This document shows positions 34,232-46,891 of a stretch of 64,000 bases of DNA, one piece after another. The DNA is taken from contig NC_087068.1 in assembly GCF_963678635.1 (NCBI RefSeq), forward strand, positions 43,837,759 to 43,901,758, given 5' to 3'. This stretch comes from Symsagittifera roscoffensis (lineage: Eukaryota; Xenacoelomorpha; Acoela; Convolutidae). The position numbers were made by a program, and so were the translations under genes. Numbering within the stretch: the stretch's first letter is position 1; each line of letters begins with the position of its first letter. Under the pieces are notes generated by a model. The model saw only the letters and a list, made by a program, of their open reading frames with translations, ran no database searches and was not told the origin of the DNA.

Positions 34232-37200
34232 ATATGAATTTTTTCTCAATCTGAAAAGTCTATACAAATGTAAAAAACTTGAAAAATCTTTATAAGAACT
34301 ATACAGTTGTTTCATCATTATTCATGATCTGTCATTTATTTTTTTAATCAAAGATTCTGATTGATGATAAACCAGCAACAATCGAGTTTAAATTGTTGAG
34401 AAACTTTCAATGGAAATCGATCCGAAAAGCTTTAACCTACAGTAAAAACTCCATTGGTTGCAAGCTTGCGGAGATTTTTTTTGCGATAAATTTGTAGTAA
34501 AAGTGAATAAAATACGCTAATGAGTGCTTATGTATTTGTTGAATTTTTGTGAAAAATTGAATATTTATAAACATCGACTAATTCAAAGGTTTTGCCTTGA
34601 TACTATTTTAAATTTTACATTGTTTAGTGCATGTAAAAATGTTTATAGAGTAGAAGAATTATGGTTTTCTCTTTTTCGTGGACGATTTTAGAAAAAAAAT
34701 TGATAATTGACTTAGGGAAGACAAAAAAATATGTGTTTTGCTAACTTTTGAAAACTTCAACCTAATTATATACAACATTCTGAATCATAATATTTACTTC
34801 AAAACAGAAATTCAGAGTTGAAACAGCAACATACAGTTATCAGGTTGAGAAAATTTTTTGAAGTTTTTTAGCAGAGGATTTATGGTATTAATTCTGCTTC
34901 GTATTATTGAATATTCGTTGAAAGGATACTTTTTACTTTGTAAAAATCAATTTTCAACTAAAATTTTGTTCAAATTGGATTAAGATGGAATATAGAAGAT
35001 GAAGCAAAAACTGAGAAAAGACTAATTTGAAAAAAAAACTCAATTTAATTCAGTAAGAATTTTGAGATATGTTTTTTTAATTCAGCTGATTAGTTATATC
35101 TTGAGAAAAATCCAACATAGAAGTGCAATGTTTGGAACGTTTTTTATCATTTGATTTGTTAGGTAATTTTAAATGAAAACTCAGATGTTTTGAGAGATAT
35201 TTGAGACTCAGATATTTTTGCAAAGTAAACCAATTCCGACATCTTTTGAAAGATGATACATGAAAATAATATGAAGCATGCTAAAAACATCTAAGCAAAC
35301 AACAAACTGATACTTTAGCAGAACCACATATAGGGTGTCTTAACTATATGAACTTTAACATGAAAATTTTCAATTAGACACACAGTAAAGAATTTGTTTT
35401 GAATAGCTTCAATTTTTTCTCAATTAGAAAATACGTAGAACTAAAGTTTTTTTTGCCTTAAAAATTTGGCAAAATGATTCAAATGTTACAGTCTGCACCT
35501 TGACTTCCTTTTCTAACTCAATTTTTTTATGAAGCGTTCTTTAGAAGTATTTAGATGTTGCAGAAGTTAGGAAACAGGCCCACTTGCGTATTTCTACTTC
35601 CGAAGGTTTTCAGATTATAAACGATCAAGGTGCTTTTGATTTTTTCTGAAAAATCAACGTACGAAAAACATTTTTGTAATCTTACTTCTCACATTTGCTT
35701 TTGAACGTTTCAACTATCACCAATTTTTTCTCACTTTTGCAACAAACGTGATAGTTAAGGATCTCAAAAGTTGTATTTTGCTTACATAGTTTACTCTAGC
35801 AACTGAACAAGTGAATCTAAAAGAAAACATGTCATGTAGAAAAAACAATGTAAAAATCAAACGTTATCAGTTATAATATTAACTCTGCCAGCAAATTTTT
35901 CGTTCAATTGAAAATATTTTCCTCCTAAACTCTTCAGTTCTGGTTAAATTTTCTTGCAACTTGAACTCAAAAGCGAAAACTTGTGTTAATTAGGATAACC
36001 TTAAAACATTTCAACGGAAAAGTTATGCAAATTATATTGTAGAAACAATATAAAGAAGCAAATATGAAGAGATAATCATAGGTTATGAAAAAGATTTTGT
36101 TGACTTTCATACAATGTCTAACACACTTTCAACAAAAATTTACCCCACTTTTATTCAATTATAGCGGTAAACTGTTCTTTTTTATCATTGTTCTGAAGAT
36201 AACTGTTAACGTGAAAAACTTCTCGGAAAATGTAAATTTTGTACAAATTTTTTGTTCAAGTCTCGAAACACACTCCAAGAGAAATTTAAACTAAAATATT
36301 CATTATTAAAAAACATAGGAGAAAAACTTTGAGTATTTTTTTTACTCAATCTGAAAAGTCTATAAAATGTGAAAAACTTGGAAAATCCTATTAAGATCTT
36401 AACAGTTGTTTCATCATTATTCATGATCCAACATTTATTTTTTTAATCAAAGATTCTAATTGATGATAAGACCAGCAACAATCGAGTTTAAATTGTTGAG
36501 AAACTTTCAATGGAAATTGATCCAAAAAGCTTTAACCTACAGTAAAAACTCCATTGGTTGCAAGCTTGCGGAGATTTTTTTTGCGATAAATTTGTAGTAA
36601 AAGTGAATAAAATACGCTAATGAGTGCTTATGTATTTGTTGAATTTTTGTGAAAAATTGAATATTTATAAAACATCGACTAATTGAAAGGTTTTGCTTTG
36701 ATACTATTTTAAATTTTACATTGTTTAGTGCATGTAAAAATGTTCATAGAGTAGAAGAATTTTGGTTTTTTCCTTTTTTCGTGGACGATTTTAGAAAAAA
36801 AATTGATAATTGACTTAGGAAAGACAAAAAAAGATGTGTTTTGCTAACTTTTGAAAACTTCAACCTAATAATATACAACATTCTCAATCGTAATATTTAC
36901 TCCAAAACAGAAATTTTGAGTTGAAACAGCAATATACAGTTATCAGGTTGAGAAAATTGTCTGAAGTTTTTTAGCAGAGGATATATGGTATTAGTTCTGC
37001 TTCGGATTATTGAATATTTTTTGTTGAAATGATACTTTTTTCTTTGTAAAAATCAACTTTCAACTAAACTTTTGTTCAAATTGGATTAAAATGGAATATA
37101 GAAGATGAAGCAGAAACTGAGAAAAGACTACTTTGAAAAATAAACTCAATTTTTTTCATTAGGAGATTTGTGATAATTTTTTTAAAAATTAGCTGATAAA

Positions 37201-38745
37201 TTATATCTTGAGAAAAAATCAAACATAGAAGTGTAATGTTTGGAACGTTTTTTGTCATTCGATTATTTAGGTAATTTTAAATGAAAAAACAGATGTTTTG
37301 AGAGTTTATTTTTGCAAAGTAAACCAATTCCGACATCTTTTGAAAGATGATACATGAAAATAATATGAAGCATGCTAAAAACTTCTAAGCAAACAACAAA
37401 CTGATACTTTAGCAGAACCACAGGTAGGGTGTCTTAATTATATGAACTTTAACATGAAAAATTTCAATTAGACACACATTAAAGATTTTGTTTTGGATAG
37501 CTTCAATTTTTTTCAATTAGAAAATTACGTAGAACTAAATCTTTTTTATTCGCCTAATAATTTTGGCACAATGATTCAAATATTACAGTCTGCCCTTTGA
37601 TTTCCGTTTCTAAATCAATTTTTTTATGAATCGTTCTTTTAGAAGTATTTAAATGTTGCAGAAGTTAGGAAATAGGCCCACTTGCGTATTTCTACTTCCG
37701 AAGGTTTTCAGATTATAAATGATCAAGGTGCTCTTGATTTGTTCTGAAATATCAACGTACGAAAAACATTTTTGTAATCTTACTTCTCACATTTGCTTTT
37801 GAACGTTTCAACTATCACCAATTTTTTCTCACTTTTGCAACAAACGTGATAGTTAAGGATCTCAAAAGTTGTATTTTGCTTACATAGTTTACTCTAGCAA
37901 CTGAACAAGTGAATCTAAAAGAAAACATGTCATGTAGAAAAAACAATGTAAAAATCAAACGTTATCAGTTAAAATTCAAAATTTCAAATATTCGTTGAAG
38001 TGATATTTTTTTCCTTCTAAAACTCATCTTTCATTTAAAATTTTGCTCAAATTGGATTAAGTTGCAAGATAGTAGATGAAGGAGAAACTGAGAAAATATT
38101 ATTTTGAAATAGAAACTCAATTTAATTCATTAGGAGTTTTGAGATAATTTCTTGAAATTTATTGATAAATTATTTCTTGAGAAGAATTATATCCAACATA
38201 GAAGTGGTTGCAAGCTTGCGGAGATTTTTTTTGCGATAAATTTGTAGCAAAAGTGAATAAAATACGCAAATGAGTGCTTATGTTTTTCTTGAAATATACA
38301 TAGTTTACTCTAGTAACTCAACAAGTGAACTTTAAGGAAAACATGTACAAAATACAAAGTAAAAGTCAAACGTTATCAGTTCTAATTTTATCTCTGCCAG
38401 TAAATTGTTCGTTCAATTGAAACTTTTTTCCTCCTAAACTCTTCAGTTCTGATTGAATTTACTTGCAAGTTAAACTCAATAGCAAAAACTTGTTAAGCAG
38501 GATAATCTTAAAACATAGAACAATTCTACGGAAAAAATATGAAAATTATATTGTAGAAGCAACAGAGAGATAATCATGAGTTATGAAAAAGATTTTGTTG
38601 ACTTTCATACAATGTCTAATACACTTTCAACAAAAATTTACCCCATTTTTAGTTAATTATAGCGGTAAACTGTTCTTTTTATCATTGTTTCGAAAATTAC
38701 TGTTAACGTGAAAAACTTCTCAGAAAATTTAATTTTTGTACAAGT
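34170..38745. repeat. 2.1 kb tandem duplication plus a scrambled third copy
   Basis: CACTCCAAGAGAAA occurs at 34171 and 36271, and sequence stays alignable at an offset of 2100 bases to about 37970, with small differences. From about 37975 the order changes: a piece like 34905-35125, then one like 34455-34535 (TTGCAAGCTTGCGGAGATTT), then pieces like 35786-35830 and 35880-36200. No frame is conserved between copies. The unit seems noncoding. Confidence 0.85.
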
Positions 38746-41631
38746 TTGGTTTAATCATTTTAACCATTGAGAAAAAACTGAAGAGGAGTTGAATCATGGA
38801 GTTTGATCTAGAAGTTTTAATGAATATTGCTCTTATTGTTCAAGTAATTTGAGATTGTTTGGTGAATTCTCCCTGAACTGAACAAAAAAAACCAGTTAAT
38901 TACACAAAGAAAAATTAAAATGGAAAATTTTGGATAGTTTTAATTAACTTTTACTTTACTTTCTCAGAAATTACGAATAATTTTCCCGAGAAATTGGAAG
39001 TTTCAATTTTGATTCAGCTAATATGAGCTGTCATTTTAATGTTCAGAGCATTATATAACCCGCTTTGTACCTCAAATTAGGGTAAATTTTAACGTATTTC
39101 GAAATTTTGAGAGAAAATTGTGGAAAAGTCTACACTTTTATTCAAAGTTTTGTATCATTGTCTCGACATGATGCCAATTAAACTATAATTTGAGCTTAAT
39201 TTTAAACTCTGCGCGTAAAAATTTTTTTTCAACTAGATCAGATGCGACCAAAAATTAGCCAAAATCTTGAGATTTTTGCAATTTCTTCCAAAAACTTTCA
39301 AATTTTTGCATTTTTTTCCGAAAACTTGACTTTTTTCAAAATTTCAGTATGTTTCAGCATAGTCTCAGATGAATTGAGTACTGTTTTAAAAAGTAAGAAC
39401 ATCTAATAAAATAGTTATTAGGACAAATTATATCAAATCTTATCATTACGAGTTTTTAAGATCATTTTGAGTTTATCAGTTAAATTAAAAATTCTAATTC
39501 AAAAATGCAGTACGGAATATTGACCCTTTCTATTAGCATCCCCGCAGGAAACAAAACGGCATTAAAAAGTAATTTAATCAAACTAAACAGAAAAATGAAC
39601 CTTTTTTGTCGTAAGCAAAAGCTTTCAAAAACACAAGGTTTGAAAAAAATTTTATTCTTGGAGAAAATTTTTGTGGGAAATCTATTGTTATCGTCGTATT
39701 CATAGAGAAAAATTCAGTGGGAAATCTATAGTAATTGCGTCAAAAATTGTACACTTCCCCTAAATTTATTGAAATCGATATTTTGATTTTTACAGTTCTG
39801 ACAGCAGGTGGAAATTCTTTTCAATTTTGCTCCATTTTTCTACAGAAAATGGTCTGTCCAAATATGCGAAACTCAAAGTTGATTTTTTTTCGCCATTTTC
39901 TATAAGTTTCTTGGAAGTTTTGAAACATAGAGTTTCAAAAAGATTAACTAATTTTTCGTCAGTGAAAAGGCTTGAAACATGTTCAAATTTGCGCTACAAA
40001 AATATAATCCGCACTATCTTTTTCTCAGCTATATAATTATTTATCGATTTTGCTTTTTGCACAATTTTCGTAGGCAAATAGAGAATTGATATTATTGGAA
40101 TTACATAAAGAGAATAGAATAGTAAAAGATGATATCTAGAGAAACAAATCTCACCTGATGGGTCACTCCATTATAGTTTTTCAGTTTGCTACAAACGTTT
40201 TTAAAGTGGTACTTGAAGTTTCTGTTGATACTTAAAACTTAATGCAAATTATGAATTTTCACCAGTCAATGTAATTTTTTTGGAACCCGTTTTTTGACAA
40301 ATTCTCTGAACTTATATTTAAAAGACTGATTTTTTATTTCTGATTAGTTTAATACTTGCGGACCATTAATCCACACGCTTTCTCTCAAGGTAAAAAATTG
40401 CAGCGAGAAATGTTTCTGAAGCACTAAATTTTGAGTTTAACAACCAAAATGGCACACAGGCTAATTTTGAGAAGAATGAAAAAATCAATAATAAGCAAAA
40501 AAAAAAGAAATCCAACTTTTAAACCCTAAAGTACAGCTCATCTTATTTCCAACATACTCGGTTGTGTCACCTTTCACTAATCAAACTGATAGTTTTTGAG
40601 TATATTATGATCAACGCAAAAATTTTACGCATGAAATCAGTTAATTAAAAGAAGCATGCACGCATGAAAGCTTACTTCGAAAACTTTACTGCTGATTTGC
40701 TAGTTATCATTTACTATCAAGAAAGCATAACATTCTAATGAAGGTCTTTTTCATTATTTTTGGAGAATGATTTAAGAAAACTTATTGATCGATTGTTTTT
40801 TTTGCGTTTTTCTAGGAACAACCCTTGTGAAAATAAACAATTTCGGCAGTTTTTGAGTCCATCCTGAAACTGCAATGATTAAAATTTGCCACTATCAAGG
40901 TACTTGCTTACATCACATAAAATAACTTTGAGCAGAAAACAAGAAGCTGACAATTCAGTTTTTCCGAGTGTTTTCAATTCATCCAAAGTTTTCATTTCAA
41001 AACAGTTATGCTGCTTTAGTAGTAGTCCAATTTTTTCAAGGAAGCATACCATTAAACCAAAAAAGGACTGAAAACTGGCGTAGAAATTTCACTCATAACA
41101 TTGCTGAAACCATCATGATATATTTTTATAAGATAATACATCAGTCGGCAATAAAATGTCTTGCTCTTTTTGCTTTCCTAAAATTACTATTAATAAATTG
41201 AATATATTTTCTTGCTATCTCTGCAATTTGAAGTTCCAAAATGAAAAATTTTCTCTTTCACTCCCTGGGCGTTTTTTGGTTCCTACTCACATTACTTAGA
41301 GGATGAAAGGCTTTCAAGTTGTACTTAATCACGTTCTGTCTCAGAAAATTGTTGATTAAATCCAAAATAGACAATCGAAAAAAAATCTTTCGACGAGTAT
41401 TTCTCGATTTTCATAGTTTTTACCTCCAGAAATTTTACTCGATTTGTAAAGTTTAAAGTACTAGAGGCTGTTTCTCAAAAACAACTTATCAGGTTTGCAA
41501 TCAACGCCCTTCTTTTAGAATCAGTAGATTCTTCTACGTTTTTAATTCTTAAAATAATCTCTGACATCATCTTTTTGCGTTGGTTGAGTCCTTAAAATAA
41601 GAGAAGTAGAGGCGAATGTTCATCAAATCAG
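38746..41631. other. AT-rich region, no gene recognised
   Basis: No convincing exon. An ATG-started 66-codon frame at 39505 (MQYGILTLSISIPAGNKT) becomes Lys/Leu-rich and has no further support. Confidence 0.4.
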
Positions 41632-42911
41632 TTGGCTATCTTCTTGCTCAGGAGTTAAGAACGTTGATTGTAACATTTACTGGTTTCGTACAATTGTAGT
41701 TTGAAACACCGTAAATCAAAATTTGTTTATCACGACTCTGCAATATTGCTGAGTCACAGCATTTTTTTCTGTGCTCAAGGGCGAGACTAATGATTGAGCG
41801 GATTATTTTTTTACATTTCCATCCCCAAGCATTTTAATGAGTTTTTTTTGTCTACTCTGCATAAAATCTTCTGGGATTATTGGTTTGCAAACAAAACCTA
41901 GTTTTGTATTTGATCTTTTTGCTGGAAGATATAGCTCAGTCCGCCGGTCTTATTCGTAAAAGACTCTGCGTTAAGTTATGACCACATTGAAAGGACTTAT
42001 TTTAGTTTTAATTAGTTGGTAGATTGTTAATTAGTTGGCAATTGCAGAAATAATTGAAATACTTCTAGGAATTAGATAAACCATACAGGGGTTTCTTTTC
42101 TGCATTTCATGTGCAAAAGCAACAAGACTACTCGTATCAGGGCGAAGCCCTGAATGTTCCGGCTGCCTTTTAAGGTTTATGGAGCAGCAGTAATAACATA
42201 GAAAAATTTAATGAAATAAAATAAAATGAAATTTTTTTTTCTCCAAAATTTGAAATTTTTTATGAAAATCATCCCCTCACACGCCATATAAAGTACAAAA
42301 AGATAGATTTCGTTCCTTGTAACAAATCAATTATGGCAAATAAGCTTCTTTTAACCAATTTGGAACGATTTCTAAGAGGGATTAACTCTCCGCTTACGCG
42401 TTAATAGCGCAAAATATATCGCGCGTTAATTGTCCCAAATTGGCCAAAATGGCAATCTTTAAACCCTCATAAATTTACGAAAAATGATCATAGGTGAAAT
42501 ATCTTTTCAATTGGCTATCTTCTTGCTCAGGAGTTAAGAACGTTGATTGTAACATTTACTGGTTTCGTACAATTGTAGTTTGAAACACCGTAAATCAAAA
42601 TATGTTTATCACGACTCTGCAATATTGCTGAGTCACAGCATTTTTTTTCTGTGCTCAAGGGCGAGACTAATGATTGAGCGGATTATCTTTTTACATTTCC
42701 ATCCCCAAGCATTTTAATGAGTTTTTTTTTGTCTACTCTGCATAAAATCTTCTGGGATTATTGGTTTGCAAACAAAACCTAGTTTTGTATTTGATCTTTT
42801 TGCTGGAAGATATCGCTCAGTCCGCCGGTCTTATTCGTAAAAGACTCTGCGTTAAGTTATGACCACATTGAAAGGACTTATTTTAGTTTTAATTAGTTGG
42901 TAGATTGTTAA
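41632..42911. repeat. 399/401-base direct duplication flanking and entering an element
   Basis: 41632-42030 and 42511-42911 are near identical, from TTGGCTATCTTCTTGCTCAG to AATTAGTTGGTAGATTGTTA. Differences are a handful of substitutions and T-run lengths. The second copy lies inside the dispersed element that starts at 42123, separating its left two thirds from its right end. Confidence 0.9.
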
Positions 42912-42966
42912 CCCACCCCGAGCACAAATATTCCGTTACTTTCGTATCGAAAGTCGGAACAATAAT
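42123..42966 (+). mobile_element. Interrupted copy of the GTTCCGACTGCC element
   Basis: 42123-42510 matches the left part of the 45553-46091 copy: CAAGACTACTCGTATCAGGG, CGAAGCCCTGAATGTTCCG, ACGCGTTAATAGCGC, CCCAAATTGGCCAAAATGG. 42912-42966 matches its right end: CCCACCCCGAGCACAAATAT, GTTACTTTCGTATCGAAAGT, CGGAACAATAA. About 90 internal bases are replaced by 400 bases of flanking DNA. No coding capacity. Confidence 0.85.
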
Positions 42967-42969
42967 GAC

Positions 42970-43130
42970 CTCTGTCAGTTGGAATTCGTATCGTGTGCGA
43001 ATGGGTTGTCTGGATGCATATCTGTCCCCTCTGAAAAGTCTTATGGATATCAGAAAAGTTTGCTACACCTGATTCCACATTCAAGTTGAAAATTTTCAAA
43101 TATGTTGTCGTTCCAAAAGTATTGTAAGAA
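42970..43130 (-). CDS. Possible internal exon with no AG acceptor, unknown protein
   Basis: The minus strand is open with coding-like composition: YNTFGTTTYLKIFNLNVESG, VANFSDIHKTFQRGQICIQT, THSHTIRIPTDR. It meets a donor CAGAG/GTCATT at 42970, in phase 1. Upstream is a T-rich tract TTTTTTTTTTGCTTTTTTCT ending in TAC rather than AG before the frame. Either the splice is non-canonical or the exon starts inside the open stretch. The neighbouring element ends only four bases from the donor, so it inserted in the adjoining intron. No homology recognised. Confidence 0.35.
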
Positions 43131-43196
43131 AAAAGCAAAAAAAAAACGATACTTCAACTCAGTTTGCGAAACTTCTGTACAAATGTAACAAAAATG

Positions 43197-43455
43197 CTCG
43201 TATCAGGGCAAAACCATGAATGTGCTGACTGCAATTTAGTTTCTACAGGGTAATTTAAATTAAAATATTTAATGAATTTTATGAAATGTTCAAACAAATA
43301 CAGTTTTGAAAGTCATCTCTCGGCACTCTTTGTGATAACAAAGCTTAAAGAAGGATGCTTTTCATTTTTTTTGTAAGTTTCATTAAATATTTTAATTTAA
43401 ATTACCCAATAGATTAAAAAGCAATCGGAACATTCATAGCGGCTTCCCCATGTTT
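43197..43455. mobile_element. Fold-back copy of the GTTCCGACTGCC element head
   Basis: GGGTAATTTAAATTAAAATA-TTTAATGAA at 43249-43277 is repeated inverted at about 43377-43407. The homology continues outward: CTCGTATCAGGGCAAAACCA, TGAATGTGCTGACTGC on the left against the reverse complement of GCAATCGGAACATTCATAGC, GGCTTCCCC on the right. The two arms are thus head-to-head copies of the same element start around about 100 bases. Confidence 0.7.
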
Positions 43456-43744
43456 CAAAATATCAAAGAACAACATGATATTTTTGCATAAAGCAAGGTG
43501 TACTGATAAGTGCCTCTGCATAATATTGCTAGCATACTTTATAAAAAGCTTGATGTGAATGTTTCAGCTCATTTGTGCGGAATTAAGTTTCGAAAACTTG
43601 AATTTGTGGGATGAAAACTTATGATAGAGAGGTTATACCAGAATTAAATTTTTGAATGTATCTGCGAGTCTTGATAAATTTGTGAATAAAATTTCACAGG
43701 GAACCGAATGAAAAATTTGATGAGTTTCTAAGCTAAAGGTAACC

Positions 43745-43970
43745 CGCTATGATGCTCCGTGAATAATAACGGTTTATAATCATTTTTCGAGGCCTGTCTC
43801 CATAAAAATCTAAAATAATCAATTATAACGGATTAATAATTGATTATAAACACAACAAAAAAAAAAGAAATCAGTTAGAATCAAAATAATCTTTTATTAT
43901 AGGTTACAATGGATTATATTGGATTATAATGGGTTATAATAAATTCTAATGAATCATAAACTGTGTTACA
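43745..43970. repeat. Diverged relative of the 22492-23130 MITE
   Basis: GCTCCGTGAATAATAACGGT, TTATAATCATTTTTCGAGGC and CTGTCTCCATAAAAATCTAA parallel the left end of the MITE (GTTCCATGGATAATAATCGA, TTTTCGTGGTCTGTCTCAAA). It then has the same ATTATAATGGATTATA-type interior. The right terminal repeat is not found, so this is a decayed or one-ended copy. Confidence 0.5.
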
Positions 43971-45298
43971 CAAGAGCCTGGATTTCCAAAACAATTCCGC
44001 CTATTTTCAAAACTTGAACAAAGCAACCATTAAATCATTTGGATTGTAAATTCTGTTGTATTGTTTTTTTCCTATTTTTTGTACAATTTTTTCTCATTAA
44101 TATTGATTTGAGTATTGCCGCCCCTCGCTCCTCGACCACTTCCTGAATCTTTCTTCCTCCACTTACCACCCCCCCCCCCCCCCCCCCCCACCTAGTGCCC
44201 CTTAATACACTTTTACACTTGCAAACCCGCCCCACTATCTCGCCACATATTCCACTTACCCCCAAACCCCCAGCCCCCCAAAACGTGTAAAAAGTCATAA
44301 AAAAAATTACTAAAAAGAGGGGTTTCGTCTCGATTTTAATGATTTAAAAAGCAATTACAATTTAAATAAAGAAAATTCCAGGTGTTTTTTTTCAAACAAA
44401 TTGCATATGCCAGTTTGAACGAAGTTTGTTTAAACTATCCAATCGGTATTGACAGCTTGAACTACAAAAGATATTTCATCCGTGATCAATTTTTTTAGCC
44501 TAAAAGAAATTTTGGCAAATTTGAGACGATTAAATGGCGATAATTTTTGTGCTGATGATGAGCCTCGTAAATTGTTCCAAATTGTTTTGAGGTAAACTAT
44601 TCTGGCTGATTAATACTTTGCAAACCGCTGATTACTTCACTTTTTACTCAACACAGGCTGTGGAGGATTGGCAAATTCAAATTTTTTCATATTTTTAAAA
44701 TTTTCTGCAAGCCCAAAGGGGCAATTGGGGTCTGAGCTTTGCTTCGCCTTGAAATGAGAAGTGTTGTTCTCTTTCAACTCGAAAAATTTAGGCTTCTAAA
44801 ACCTCGTCATTTCCACAGTATGACTGTCGAAGTTTCTGAACGGATAAAAAATCATTGCTAACAAGAATACGTACCTAAAAAAATCCCACACAGCTGATTC
44901 TGTTTAAGAAAAACATTAAAATTAAAAAAAAAACGTTTTCAGCCCGAAATTTTAGCGATTTTTTCCATACTTGATTCTTGTTCACCATGGAAGCAAAAAG
45001 AAACTGAGCACGCTCTTCAGGAATCCTTGAATGTTGAAAAGGAACAAAAAAGATCATTTCTTTGAGTAAAGTGCAAAAGTTTCACCAAAGAAGTATTTAG
45101 CGGTTGAAAAGTGCACGAACTTGTATAAGCGGTAGCATATTTTGTGTCGAAGTTTCGACTAATCTAATTTGGTATTTCATTTTATTGAACTTCATTTTAG
45201 TATTTTCAATTAATCTACGTGGAATAGAGAAAATGCTAACAGTTAGAAGTTTCTCCAGGCTACAAAGAATGTATCAATAATGAAAGGATCGGACAATA
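43971..45298. other. No gene recognised; poly-C tract
   Basis: Contains a run of about 23 C at 44167-44189 within a C-rich stretch (44115-44285). Frames across it on the minus strand are Gly-rich artefacts of that bias. The remainder is AT-rich without coding signal. Confidence 0.4.
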
Positions 45299-45455
45299 TT
45301 ATGAATGAGCGTCATTTGTAATGAACGAAATTATTGTATAACAGCACAATGCCGGCCAATTAAAACATCCCAGCGGACTCGCAGAAGAACATACCCATTC
45401 ATCAGCCAAAAGTTCACACCTCACTTCTGTACCACAGTGCTTTAAATTAACTTGG
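45299..45455 (-). CDS. Cys-rich terminal exon, probable secreted protein
   Basis: A textbook acceptor (GTTTATTTTTTTTGCAG) is followed on the minus strand by 51 codons and a TAA at 45299-45301, starting in phase 2. The peptide QVNLKHCGTEVRCELLADEW is followed by VCSSASPLGCFNWPALCC and YTIISFITNDAHS. Six Cys in about 32 residues, spaced C-x5-C-x8-C-x7-C-x6-CC, suggest a disulphide-stabilised secreted domain. It lies downstream of the paralogous exons at 46.9-48.1 kb on the same strand but none of them offers a phase-2 donor. It may be the last exon of a separate gene. Family not recognised. Confidence 0.45.
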
Positions 45456-45552
45456 CTGCAAAAAAAAATAAACAAACCCCAAACTTTATATGGGTAGTTT
45501 CAATCAGAAACATAAATCCTGAAAGTTTTTCCAGTTTGTATTGAAAAAAAAA

Positions 45553-46091
45553 CAAGACTGCTCGTACCAGGGCGAAGCCCTGAATGTTCCGACTGCCTTT
45601 TAAGGTTTATGGAGCAGCAGTAATAACATTAAAAAATTAAATTAAATAAAATAAAAAAGGAAATTTTTTTTTCTAAAATTTGAATTTTTTAATGAAAATC
45701 ATCCCCCCACACGCCATTTAAAGAACAAAAAGATAAGTTTCGTTCCTTGTAACAAATCAATTATGGCAAATCAGCTTCGTTCAACCAATTTGGAACGATT
45801 TATAAGAAGGATTAAATCTCCGCTTACGCGTTAATAGCGCGAATTATATCGCGCGTTAATTGTCCCAAATTGGTCAAAATGGCAATCTTTAAACCCTCAT
45901 AACTTTACGAAAAATGATCACAGGTGAAATATCTTTTCAAATTTAAGCTCAGGACAGCAATACCTTTTGAATGATAAAAAAAATTCCATCAAAAATTGCT
46001 AGTTAAAAAGTCGAAATTTGTCTGAAGAAAAAAAAAACCCACCCCGAGCACAAATATTCCGTTACTTTCGTAACGAAAGTCGGAACAATAA
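45553..46091 (+). mobile_element. Best-preserved copy of the GTTCCGACTGCC element
   Basis: About 540 bases, from CAAGACTGCTCGTACCAGGG to GTAACGAAAGTCGGAACAAT. Near the left end CAGGGCGAAGCCCTG is a perfect hairpin. TGTTCCGACT on the left pairs with AGTCGGAACA on the right as an inverted repeat, and ACTTTCGTAACGAAAGT is a second hairpin. The middle has ACGCGTTAATAGCGCGAATT and CCCAAATTGGTCAAAATGG. No coding capacity, so it is non-autonomous. Related copies: 42123-42966, 43197-43455, 49493-49949, a head fragment at 59875-59905, and an old one at 7855-7975. Confidence 0.8.
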
Positions 46092-46891
46092 TAATGGACA
46101 AAAACGAAATTTATATTGGTGCAATGCGCTTGCAAATTTCAGATCAAAATTTCCCCTGAAATATGCTCTTCTCAAAGAAAACTGATGCGTAGATTTTTGA
46201 GGACGACACGACTATTTCGAAACTGATGGTTTTGAATAATCAGACAGTGAAATTGGATTGCTCATAGAGACGCTCATAACCACTTTTGGCAGCGACAAAT
46301 TGCACAAAGTTTGAGTTCAATATTTTTCCCGTTATTTTTCTAGAGATGGGTGCTCCGAGAAAGAACGCTTTTTTGAGAAATCAGAAAGCGGGCAGATTCA
46401 TGCAAATTTGTCTATTTTTTGTTTATGTTCCTCTCCTAAAAATTAGTGTTCACTAGTGCAAAAGCGTATCTAGAGAAAAATAAGATCAATAGTCTTAAAT
46501 TCAATTTATTTGAACAGACTGAAAGGTGCGATATCTTTTGTGTTTTAAAGACTTCAGGTTACTGAGGATGGACTGAAATTTACGTCTTTCTCTCTCCCTG
46601 AACTTAATTTCCGTACAAAAAGCAGTGATTTATTTATCGGTTGAATTACCAATTACAGTGGTTTTCATTATTTTAAATTATCTTAGCTATTGCATGTTTG
46701 TGGGCCTAGCAAACAGTAAGACAGGCCATCAATTGAGATCCATATGCTTTGATACCTTATTGATTGACAATCGAAAATTAGAATTTAGCTTTCATTGTCC
46801 TTCCATGCCAACTAAAGACTTCTCGTCTTCTAAGTCAATCAACGCTGCTAACTGCTGGTATAGGCGGCAGTAGTCTCATCTGATTTTCACG
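46092..46891. other. No firm gene
   Basis: The plus strand has an 82-codon frame (46625-46873) without a proper start. The minus strand has a 26-codon open piece YCRLYQQLAALIDLEDEKSL (stop at 46792) with no good acceptor. They overlap, and I cannot decide for either. Confidence 0.3.

Noticed and set aside
44035-44298. Gly-rich minus-strand frame
   Set aside because: Product of a poly-C tract and local C bias.
46792-46883. Minus-strand YCRLYQQLAALIDLEDE, faintly like an insulin A chain
   Set aside because: Only one Cys, no usable acceptor, overlaps an equally weak plus-strand frame.
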